Part shown: positions 1 through 6,506 of the stretch, in pieces
Layout of the letters: each line of letters begins with the position of its first letter
How positions within the stretch are numbered: the first letter of the stretch is position 1
NCBI GenBank assembly: GCA_965603115.1
Contig: CBFDBT010000082.1
Coordinates: 1 to 10,991 of the forward strand
Direction of reading: 5' to 3'
Source: CBFDBT01 sp965603115
Lineage (GTDB): Bacteria > Pseudomonadota > Alphaproteobacteria > Sphingomonadales > Kordiimonadaceae
Length of the DNA: 10,991 bases
Made by a program: the position numbers and the translations under genes
Notes under the pieces: generated by a model
Databases searched by the model: none
The model's input: only the letters and a program-made list of their open reading frames with translations
Told to the model about the DNA's origin: nothing

Positions 1-1
1 G

Positions 2-601
2 GTTAGCGCACAAATAGACGCAGCACCTGACCGTTTTAAAGGCTTGGTATCGGTTGATCTTAATGATCCCATGCAGGCTGTTCGCGAAATTCGTCGCTGG
101 GTCGACGGCAAGAAGTTTATTGGTGTTCGCATATTACCGTGGCTGTGGAACCTGCCGCCAAATGATCGGCGTTACTATCCAATATATGCGGCTTGCGTGG
201 ACGCAGGTGTGCCTTTTTGCACCCAAATTGGTCACACAGGGCCTTTGCGCAGTTCTGATACTGGGCGCCTTATCCCATATATAGAAGATGTGTTGCTGGA
301 TTTTCCTGAGCTTGTGATTGTTGGTGGGCATGTTGGTTTTCCGTGGATAGACGAAGTTGTATCCATGGCGGTAAAGTTTCCCAATTTCTATGTCGATACG
401 TCCGCTTATGCTCTTCACAGGCTGCCGCCGGATTTTGTTACCTTCATGAAGGGTATCGGGCAGAAAAAAGTGATGTTCGCGACCAATTGGCCGATGGTCA
501 CGCCCAGTCAATCTTTAAAACACCTTGATGCACTGGATTTAACAGATGATCAGTGCTCTGCGTTTTTGCATGAAAATGCGCGAAGGGTCTTCAAACTTTA
601 A
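2..601 (+). CDS. Amidohydrolase family protein (amidohydrolase-2 / ACMSD-like), 5'-truncated
   Basis: This is the C-terminal 199 residues of a gene that begins left of the window. The frame is open from base 2, and the first in-frame start-like codon (TTG at 44) lies inside the conserved stretch DRFKGLVSVDLNDP, so it is not the true start. The family consists of TIM-barrel metal-dependent hydrolases and decarboxylases such as 2-amino-3-carboxymuconate semialdehyde decarboxylase. Visible family marks are QIGHTGP (His codon at 233-235, candidate metal-binding His), GGHVGFPW (His codon at 329-331, usual catalytic or metal position) and the C-terminal ATNWPM, followed by a typical ending HENARRVF. 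In many relatives the NWP position reads DWP or DYP; here it is Asn (485-487), which I recall as a common variant in one subfamily. No signal peptide can be judged because the N-terminus is missing. It lies 142 nt upstream of the first DUF3604 gene on the same strand. Substrate unknown; it could be a decarboxylase or a hydrolase. Confidence 0.85.
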   Translation, partial: VSAQIDAAPDRFKGLVSVDLNDPMQAVREIRRWVDGKKFIGVRILPWLWNLPPNDRRYYPIYAACVDAGVPFCTQIGHTGPLRSSDTGRLIPYIEDVLLDFPELVIVGGHVGFPWIDEVVSMAVKFPNFYVDTSAYALHRLPPDFVTFMKGIGQKKVMFATNWPMVTPSQSLKHLDALDLTDDQCSAFLHENARRVFKL

Positions 602-743
602 GTCTCATGTTCCTGTTTAAAGGGCACTCAAAATAGCATAAAATTAGATGGATATATTTTCTAGTAGACAAATAGTCTGGGGGCTAGCATTGTTTTCTTC
701 AAGTCTGTTTGGGGTTCATGTTTTATAAACGGGGAGAATTCAG
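602..743 (+). other. Intergenic region before the DUF3604 operon
   Basis: This 142-nt AT-rich gap separates the amidohydrolase stop from the GTG start of the first DUF3604 gene. A TATAAA hexamer at 724-729 resembles a -10 box, but I find no good -35 at the right distance, so a promoter here is only plausible. GGGGAG at 731-736 is the ribosome binding site of the following gene. I see no convincing terminator hairpin; AGAC/GTCT at 666-669 and 675-678 forms only a 4-bp stem. The last 43 nt (from 701) resemble the leader of the second DUF3604 gene. Confidence 0.5.
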
Positions 744-2658
744 GTGGAAATCAAGAAAATATTACTCACAAGTTGTGCGCTTTTACTAACGATGGGCAGT
801 GCTGCCGCTAATGCTGAAGATGAGATGCAGCTCTATTGGGGTGATACGCACCTACACACATCCTACAGCTTTGATGCTTTTCTCAATAATAATTTTAGCG
901 CTGACCCTGACACCGCGTATCGCTGGGCTAAGGGTCAGCCTGTTATCCATCCTGGAAACCGTTCGCGGGTGCAAATCCATGAGCCACTTGATTTCTTGGT
1001 GGTGTCTGATCACGCCGAGCTTATGGGCGTAATGCGCCACGTCACTCGTGAAGGGGCGGAGCTTCCAGAAATTGGGATGGTCGATAGTTTTAAACGCTGG
1101 ATGGCGATAAATAAAATCAAGGGAGCGCTTGCTGAAGACGATGGCGCCTCTATTTTTCTCAATATTCTACCAGAAGCAGGGGCCATTGAAGGCGGTGACC
1201 CTGTGGCAGACCCCAATAATTCTATGGATAGAGGCATGCTTGGTGAAACAGACGCTATTGAGGCGTCGGCGTGGGACGAGATTACAGATGCAGCTGAAAG
1301 GCATAATGATCCCGGAAAATTTACTACCTTTATTGGTTGGGAGTGGAGCTCAATTCCCACGGGCGCTAACCTGCACCGCGTAGTGCTATCTTCTACAGAC
1401 GGTGCCACGGCCAAGAAGTTTTCTCCTTATGGCTCTGACCAAAGTCAGTACCCTGAGGACTTATGGGATTGGCTCGATAAAACCGAAGCAGAGACAGGTG
1501 CGGAATTTCTAGCGATCCCTCATAATAGTAATATCTCTAAAGGCTATATGTTCGCCGAAACCACACTCAAAGGCCACGCGATTACGGCTGACTATGCTCG
1601 CCGCCGCGTTTTGCGAGAGCCAGTGGCTGAGATCACGCAAATAAAGGGGGATAGTGAAACACATCCCAACGTCTCCCCTGATGATGCTTTTGCAGACTTT
1701 GAATCTTACGAATTTCACATTCAAAAAACAGGCAGTAAATTTAAATATCCAGCTAAGGATGCTGACTATATTCGTGGCGCACTTAAGACAGGACTTAAGC
1801 TAGATCAGTCTGTTGGCGCTAATCCTTATAAATTTGGCGTGATTGGTTCGACAGATGCCCATTCGGGGTTAGCTTCTGCAGAAGAAGATAATTTCTGGGG
1901 TAAATTTGCACGAGATAGCGTGCCGGAGAAAAAACGTAGACTTGCGATAAGTAGCGATAGTGAAGGTATTCGCAAAGTGACGGGGTGGAATATGTCCGCG
2001 TCAGGTTTGGCTGCTGTTTGGGCACCTGAAAATACGCGACAGGCCATTTTTGACGCCTTTAAACGCCGTGAAGTTTATGGCACTACAGGCCCTAGAATGC
2101 GCGTACGCTTTTTTGGCGGTTGGGCCTTTGCTGCTCTAGCAGCAGACGGTGGCAATATAGCCGAGATTGGATATAGCAGTGGTGTGCCGATGGGTAGTGA
2201 TCTTGCGCGTGCAAGCAATGGCAGCAAAGCGCCCGAGTTTCTTATTCAGGCAGTGCGTGACCCGAGTGGTGCTAACCTAGACCGTGTGCAAGTGGTTAAA
2301 GGCTGGGTTACGGCTGATGGCGAGACCCACGAGAAAGTCTATGACGTTGCGTGGTCTGGTAATCGAGAGTTTGATGAAGACGGGCAGTTGCCTGCTGTTG
2401 GAGATACTGTTGACAGGAAAACAGGCAAAGCAAGCAATACAATTGGTACACCTGAACTTGTAACAAAATGGAGCGACCCAAATTTTGACGCAAGCCAGCG
2501 CGCCTTTTATTATGCCCGCGTCTTGCAAATTCCAACCGCGCGGCATTCCTTTTTGGATGGACTGGCGCTTGGTAATGGCGTGCCTAAAGAAGGCCCTGAG
2601 GTTATTCAAGAACGCGCCTATACGTCGCCTATCTGGTACACACCATAATAGTTTGAGG
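701..2658 (+). repeat. Tandem duplication unit, copy 1 (leader + DUF3604 gene + 3' tail)
   Basis: The unit pairs with 2678-4636. Its left part is the leader from 701, which shares a T-rich GGGG block 30 nt before the start codon with the second copy, with one single-base length difference. Its right end is a 43-nt segment (2616-2658) that matches 4594-4636 with one mismatch and continues past the stop codon to GAGG. After 2658 the sequences diverge. Confidence 0.8.
744..2648 (+). CDS. DUF3604 family exported protein, copy 1 (PHP-like metal-binding motifs)
   Basis: This 634-residue protein belongs to the DUF3604 family, whose function is unknown but whose motifs resemble PHP-type metallohydrolases. 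The GTG start at 744 is supported by GGGGAG at 731-736, 7 nt upstream, and by alignment with copy 2. A Sec signal peptide is clear: KK at 4-5, a hydrophobic core, and ANA at 22-24 just before EDEM, so the mature protein is probably periplasmic or secreted. Candidate metal ligands are H36 and H38 in GDTHLHTS, D89-H90 in VVSDHAE, E200 in GWEWSS, H211 in NLHR, H260 in IPHNSN, E305 and H307 in GDSETHPN, and D371 with H373 in GSTDAHS. The C-terminus ends with the family signature AYTSPIWYTP. It is the first gene of a four-gene run; copy 2 begins 73 nt after its stop. Copy 1 differs from copy 2 mainly at residues 101-180, 400-412, 466-496 and 541-550. The enzymatic reaction is unknown. Confidence 0.93.
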   Translation: MEIKKILLTSCALLLTMGSAAANAEDEMQLYWGDTHLHTSYSFDAFLNNNFSADPDTAYRWAKGQPVIHPGNRSRVQIHEPLDFLVVSDHAELMGVMRHVTREGAELPEIGMVDSFKRWMAINKIKGALAEDDGASIFLNILPEAGAIEGGDPVADPNNSMDRGMLGETDAIEASAWDEITDAAERHNDPGKFTTFIGWEWSSIPTGANLHRVVLSSTDGATAKKFSPYGSDQSQYPEDLWDWLDKTEAETGAEFLAIPHNSNISKGYMFAETTLKGHAITADYARRRVLREPVAEITQIKGDSETHPNVSPDDAFADFESYEFHIQKTGSKFKYPAKDADYIRGALKTGLKLDQSVGANPYKFGVIGSTDAHSGLASAEEDNFWGKFARDSVPEKKRRLAISSDSEGIRKVTGWNMSASGLAAVWAPENTRQAIFDAFKRREVYGTTGPRMRVRFFGGWAFAALAADGGNIAEIGYSSGVPMGSDLARASNGSKAPEFLIQAVRDPSGANLDRVQVVKGWVTADGETHEKVYDVAWSGNREFDEDGQLPAVGDTVDRKTGKASNTIGTPELVTKWSDPNFDASQRAFYYARVLQIPTARHSFLDGLALGNGVPKEGPEVIQERAYTSPIWYTP

Positions 2659-2721
2659 ACTGTCATTAGATTAATTTAAGTTTGTTTTGGGGATAACAAA
2701 ATTCATTTGGGGGTTATTTAG
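2649..2721 (+). other. Spacer between the two DUF3604 copies
   Basis: The spacer begins with TAG directly after the TAA stop, then TTTGAGG, the same tail that follows copy 2. From about 2678 it aligns with the leader of copy 1 (AAGTYTGTTT(T)GGGG), and the GGGG block lies 30 nt before the start codon in both cases (711-714 and 2689-2692). A G-rich stretch TTGGGGG at 2708-2714 serves as the ribosome binding site for copy 2. No terminator hairpin is visible, so readthrough transcription of both copies is likely. Confidence 0.6.
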
Positions 2722-4636
2722 ATGAGAATTAAGAAGCTATTACTCGGTAGTTGTGCGCTTTTACTAACTGTGGGCAGTGTTGCTGCTAATGCTGAAGACG
2801 AGATGCATCTCTATTGGGGCGATACGCACCTGCACACATCTTATAGCTTTGATGCTTTTTTAAATGGCAATTATAGTGTAGGCCCCGAAATGGCTTATCG
2901 CTGGGCGAAGGGGCAGCCCGTTATACATCCAAAGAGTCGCGCACGTGTGCAATTACAAGAGCCACTTGATTTTTTGGTGGTGGCTGACCACGCCGAGTCT
3001 ATAGGGGTGATCCGGGCTATAAATCGTGGAGAGGCCGAGCTGCCTGAGATGGGCATGATCGCTAGCATTAAGCGATGGTTTGCAATAAACAAAATTAATG
3101 ATGCGATAGAGGATGGCAAAGGCTCGTCAGCTTTTGTTAGCTTTTTACCCAAAGAGATGGCCAATCCTGGCGGTGACCCCATTGCTGATCCTAATTATTC
3201 GAAACCAGGTGGTATACTTGGCGAGACAGTCCCTATAGAGCAAACAGCGTGGGATGAGATTGCTGATGCGGCTGATAAAGCAAATGATCCTGGAAAATTT
3301 ACTGCCATGATTGGCTGGGAGTGGAGCTCCATTCCAACGGGTGTTAACCTGCACCGCGTGGTGCTATCACCAACAGATGCTGAGACGGCCAAAAAATTCC
3401 TACCTTTCGGCTCTGATCAAAGTCAGTATCCAGAAGATTTATGGGACTGGCTCGATAAAACAGAAGCTGAAACAGGCGCTGAGTTTTTAGCTATTCCGCA
3501 TAATAGCAATCTGTCCAAAGGCTATATGTTTGCTGAAACGACGCTCAAAGGCCACGCCATTACCGCTGATTATGCACGCCGCCGTGTGGTACGTGAGCCT
3601 ATAGCTGAAATTTCTCAGATTAAGGGCGATAGTGAAACTCACCCTAATGTATCACCAGATGATGCTTTTGCTGATTTTGAGAGTTATGAGTTTCACATTC
3701 AAAGAACGGCCAGTAAATTTGGCTATCCGGCGACATCCGCTGATTATATTCGCGGGGCTTTAAAAACAGGCCTCAAGATTGAGCAAGATGTAGGGGTGAA
3801 CCCGTATAAATTTGGTGTTATAGGCTCCACTGATGGACATACAGGCCTTTCTTCTGCTGAAGAAGATAATTTTATGGGCAAGATTGCACGGATATCAATA
3901 CCAGAAAAGAAACGCGAACTTGTCGCTGCTAGAACTAAGGTTGGCGCTCCATCGGCTACGGGGTGGAATAATTCAGCCTCGGGCCGCGCTGCGGTTTGGG
4001 CACCAGAAAATACGCGTGAGGCCATATTTAATGCGTTTAAGCGCCGTGAGGTTTATGGCACTACGGGCCCTAGAATGCGCGTGCGTTTCTTTGGGGGGTG
4101 GGACTTTGACGCCCTATCAGCAGATGGCGATAATATCGCTGATGTTGGTTATGGCGGCGGCGTGCCCATGGGTAGTGACTTGGCGCCTTCAAGCGGTGAA
4201 GGTAGAGCGCCCGAGTTTCTCATTCAGGCAGTGCGTGATCCAAGTGGAGCAAACTTGGACCGCGTGCAAGTGGTTAAAGGCTGGGTCACCGCGGACGGCG
4301 AGACCCATGAGAAGGTTTATGATGTGGCGTGGTCTGGCGCAAGAAAAGTAGGCGACGACGGACAACTTGCTGCTGTGGGTGATACCGTTGATCGATTGAC
4401 GGGTAAAGTCGCAAACACAATAGGTGCACCAGAGCTGATTAAAAAATGGAGTGATCCAGATTTTGACCCAAGTCGGCGCGCTTTTTATTATGTGCGTGTC
4501 TTGCAAATACCAACCGCACGGCATTCCTTTTTGGATAGTTTGGCACTTGGTATTGATGTTCCAGAAGAGGGTCCAGTGGTTATTCAAGAGCGGGCCTATA
4601 CGTCGCCTATCTGGTACACACCCTAATAGTTTGAGG
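2678..4636 (+). repeat. Tandem duplication unit, copy 2
   Basis: This is the partner of 701-2658, separated from it by about 19 nt. The homology includes leader, coding sequence, the TAATAG double stop and the TTTGAGG tail. In this copy the tail has a use: GAGG at 4633-4636 stands 8 nt before the ATG of the isomerase gene. In copy 1 the same tail faces no start codon, which suggests copy 2 keeps the original junction with the downstream gene. Confidence 0.75.
2722..4626 (+). CDS. DUF3604 family exported protein, copy 2 (tandem paralogue)
   Basis: This second 634-residue DUF3604 protein aligns with copy 1 from end to end without a gap, at a constant offset of 1978 nt; I counted about 493 identical residues (78%). 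It starts with ATG where copy 1 has GTG. The signal peptide (KK at 4-5, ANA at 22-24) is nearly the same, so it should also be exported. All candidate metal ligands seen in copy 1 are kept: H36, H38, D89, H90, E200, H211, H260, E305, H307, D371 and H373. Next to the last pair, GSTDGHT replaces GSTDAHS. Residues 231-290 differ at only two positions, while residues 401-410 share only one, so the core is held and certain loops have drifted. Many synonymous differences in the conserved core argue against a very recent duplication. The tail after the stop provides the GAGG ribosome binding site of the isomerase gene that follows, so the two genes look transcriptionally and translationally linked. 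Reaction unknown. Confidence 0.93.
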   Translation: MRIKKLLLGSCALLLTVGSVAANAEDEMHLYWGDTHLHTSYSFDAFLNGNYSVGPEMAYRWAKGQPVIHPKSRARVQLQEPLDFLVVADHAESIGVIRAINRGEAELPEMGMIASIKRWFAINKINDAIEDGKGSSAFVSFLPKEMANPGGDPIADPNYSKPGGILGETVPIEQTAWDEIADAADKANDPGKFTAMIGWEWSSIPTGVNLHRVVLSPTDAETAKKFLPFGSDQSQYPEDLWDWLDKTEAETGAEFLAIPHNSNLSKGYMFAETTLKGHAITADYARRRVVREPIAEISQIKGDSETHPNVSPDDAFADFESYEFHIQRTASKFGYPATSADYIRGALKTGLKIEQDVGVNPYKFGVIGSTDGHTGLSSAEEDNFMGKIARISIPEKKRELVAARTKVGAPSATGWNNSASGRAAVWAPENTREAIFNAFKRREVYGTTGPRMRVRFFGGWDFDALSADGDNIADVGYGGGVPMGSDLAPSSGEGRAPEFLIQAVRDPSGANLDRVQVVKGWVTADGETHEKVYDVAWSGARKVGDDGQLAAVGDTVDRLTGKVANTIGAPELIKKWSDPDFDPSRRAFYYVRVLQIPTARHSFLDSLALGIDVPEEGPVVIQERAYTSPIWYTP

Positions 4637-4644
4637 TTTTGAAG

Positions 4645-5508
4645 ATGAAAAAATGGTTACGGGAACCGCTGGTTCACTTTTTACTCGGTGGTATCCTGCT
4701 CTTTGTTATCAATGGACTGATCTATGACAATGATGCTGGTGATGCCTATAGCATTACAGTTGATGATACGGCGCTTGAACAGTATTTTCAATTTAGCGAA
4801 AAGGCCTTTGATGATAAGCGGGCGAAAGCGGGTTTGCGGGCAATGAGCCCTGAGGCGCGCGCAGAGCTTGAGAGCAACTATATCCGAGATGAAATATTGT
4901 ACCGCGAGGCTTTGGCTATGGGGCTTGACGCTAACGATGATGTCATTCGTGCGCGTCTCATTCAAAAGATGGATTATATCATCCTTGGTATTGAAGGTGG
5001 GGAACCGGCCGTTAGTGAGGCTGAATTGCAGAGCTATTTTGATAAGCATGTGCAAGACTATAGACGCTCACCGATCATTAGCTTCACCCATGTATTTTTT
5101 CGTAACAAAGACAGAGGTCAAGACGAGGCTAATAAACTGGCTGAGACGGCCCTTCAAGAGCTTAGATCCAAGAAAGTTTCTTTTGACCAAGCCGTTGCTT
5201 ATGGCGAACGGTTTTATTTTTACCGTAATTATATAGCTCGGTCATCTGAATTTATCACAAGCCATTTCGGTAGCGATATGATGCTGACTGTATTTGATGA
5301 CACAACTGATTTACATAAATGGCAGGGCCCTTACGTTACAGAATATGGTGCACATTTGGTGCTGATCCGTGAGCGCAGCCCTGCGCGGTTGCCCACGCTT
5401 GAGGAAGTGGCTCCTGAGGTGTTGGCTGATCTTGAGCGATATAAGCGTGAGCAGGTAAAGCGACAGGCGGTTGAGGCTCTAAAAAGTAAATATCGGATCG
5501 TACGCTAA
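4645..5508 (+). CDS. Membrane-anchored peptidyl-prolyl cis-trans isomerase (PpiC/SurA-like)
   Basis: This 287-residue protein belongs to the parvulin-type rotamase group. It starts at ATG 4645, with GAGG at 4633-4636 placed 8 nt upstream; an in-frame TTG at 4639 lies too close to that site. The N-terminus KKWLREPLVHF, followed by one hydrophobic helix (about residues 9-27), indicates an inner-membrane anchor with the positive end in the cytoplasm and the rest in the periplasm. Residues 35-135 are a helical SurA-N-like region (YIRDEILYREALAMGLDAND). The parvulin-like domain covers about 143-245, with SFTHVFF near its start and WQGPYVTEYGAHLVLI at its end. The C-terminal tail (250-287) is a charged helix. 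The likely role is folding or maturation of exported proteins, here perhaps the DUF3604 enzymes encoded just upstream. Its stop overlaps the start of the HupE gene (TAATG). Isomerase activity itself is not shown by the sequence. Confidence 0.9.
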   Translation: MKKWLREPLVHFLLGGILLFVINGLIYDNDAGDAYSITVDDTALEQYFQFSEKAFDDKRAKAGLRAMSPEARAELESNYIRDEILYREALAMGLDANDDVIRARLIQKMDYIILGIEGGEPAVSEAELQSYFDKHVQDYRRSPIISFTHVFFRNKDRGQDEANKLAETALQELRSKKVSFDQAVAYGERFYFYRNYIARSSEFITSHFGSDMMLTVFDDTTDLHKWQGPYVTEYGAHLVLIRERSPARLPTLEEVAPEVLADLERYKREQVKRQAVEALKSKYRIVR

Positions 5509-6494
5509 TGTTTATCAAGTCCATTATGCTGGCATTAGTATCCTTATTTTGTTTGACGATGCCTCTCTTGGCCCATGAGGGGCGCCCCATATATATTGAG
5601 GTAAACGGCGAGGCTGCAGGGCTTTTTGAGATGCGCTGGAAAATCCCGCCGGTAATGGCAGATAGCGACCTGCCTCTCATCACCTTGGGTGGTGCTGACT
5701 GTGCGATAGAGGGGAGTCCCCCAAGGACTGGCTATTTAACAGGCTTTGCACGCTACTACTGTGTAGGGGATGGTATGCCCTCAGTAAAATTGCACTATCC
5801 GGGCGTAAATCCAGTGCTATCCACACTAGTGAAATATGAGAGGTTCACGGGTGCGCGCTACTCGCTTCTCCATGGACCAAGCACCGATGAAATTGCCCTG
5901 CCTGAACGTATGAGCGGGGTAAAAGTTATCAAGGATTATACCGTAACAGGTGCTGAACACATATTAAGCGGCTATGATCATTTGGCATTTGTATTGTGCT
6001 TGATGCTGCTCGCCCGCTCAGCACGCCGGATAGTATATACAGTTACGGGCTTTACACTTGGTCATTCCCTAACCCTTGGCCTGATGACCTTTATGGAGCT
6101 GTCCCTGTCACCCGTTCTTGTGGAATCGCTCATTGCTTTCAGTATTGTGGTCCTTGCGGCTGAGCTTGCGCGTGGTAGCGGTAAGACACTTGCCTATAAA
6201 TACCCCGTGCTTGTGGCATGTGGCTTCGGCCTACTGCACGGCCTTGGTTTTGCCGGTGCCTTGTCTGAGCTTGGTCTGCCACACGATATGAAAATAACTG
6301 CGCTGGCCTTTTTTAATATCGGTGTGGAGCTTGGCCAACTGGCCTTCGTGGCAGTGGTTTATACTCTTTATTGGCTTGCTAACCACCAAGCTGCAGGCGC
6401 CGTGGCGCTGCACAGCAGCAAGCTTCAATATGCTCTACTCTTTGTGATTGGCAGTATGAGCAGTTATTGGACCATCGAGCGCATCATTGCTTAA
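5508..6494 (+). CDS. HupE/UreJ family membrane protein with N-terminal periplasmic domain
   Basis: This 328-residue protein resembles the HupE/UreJ-2 group, whose better known relatives are linked to nickel or cobalt uptake. A signal peptide (about residues 1-22, ending LLAHEG) is followed by an extracytoplasmic domain of about 115 residues containing two Cys (C65, C85) that could form a disulfide. From about residue 145 come the membrane segments, roughly six. They carry the family motifs GAEHILSGYDHLAF (E150, H151, D157, H158), GFTLGHSLTL (H186), GLLHGLGFAGAL (H244) and FNIGVELGQL (E274). These buried His, Asp and Glu residues are plausible metal ligands along a transport path. The ATG overlaps the stop of the isomerase gene by one base, so translation is probably coupled. 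It is the last gene of the run and converges on the serine hydrolase gene 12 nt away. A metal-transport role is an inference from the family; the substrate ion is not visible. Confidence 0.92.
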   Translation: MFIKSIMLALVSLFCLTMPLLAHEGRPIYIEVNGEAAGLFEMRWKIPPVMADSDLPLITLGGADCAIEGSPPRTGYLTGFARYYCVGDGMPSVKLHYPGVNPVLSTLVKYERFTGARYSLLHGPSTDEIALPERMSGVKVIKDYTVTGAEHILSGYDHLAFVLCLMLLARSARRIVYTVTGFTLGHSLTLGLMTFMELSLSPVLVESLIAFSIVVLAAELARGSGKTLAYKYPVLVACGFGLLHGLGFAGALSELGLPHDMKITALAFFNIGVELGQLAFVAVVYTLYWLANHQAAGAVALHSSKLQYALLFVIGSMSSYWTIERIIA

Positions 6495-6506
6495 GGTGTC
6501 AACGCT

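Noticed and set aside
134..511. Open frames on the opposite strand or in other frames inside the amidohydrolase, DUF3604, isomerase and hydrolase genes
   Set aside because: All lie inside genes with strong family matches, show no family features or ribosome binding sites of their own, and recur at the same place in both DUF3604 copies simply because the coding sequence is duplicated.
724..729. Promoter with TATAAA before DUF3604 copy 1
   Set aside because: There is no acceptable -35 hexamer 16-18 nt upstream, so it is noted in the intergenic entry but not called.
765..780. Possible lipoprotein signal (LTSC, residues 8-11) in DUF3604 copy 1, and LGSC in copy 2
   Set aside because: The Cys lies too early, with most of the hydrophobic core after it, and a good signal peptidase I site (ANA, 22-24) follows. 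Ordinary export is more likely.
4639..4645. TTG start for the isomerase, two codons upstream of the ATG
   Set aside because: It is only 2 nt from the GAGG site, whereas ATG 4645 has normal spacing of 8 nt.
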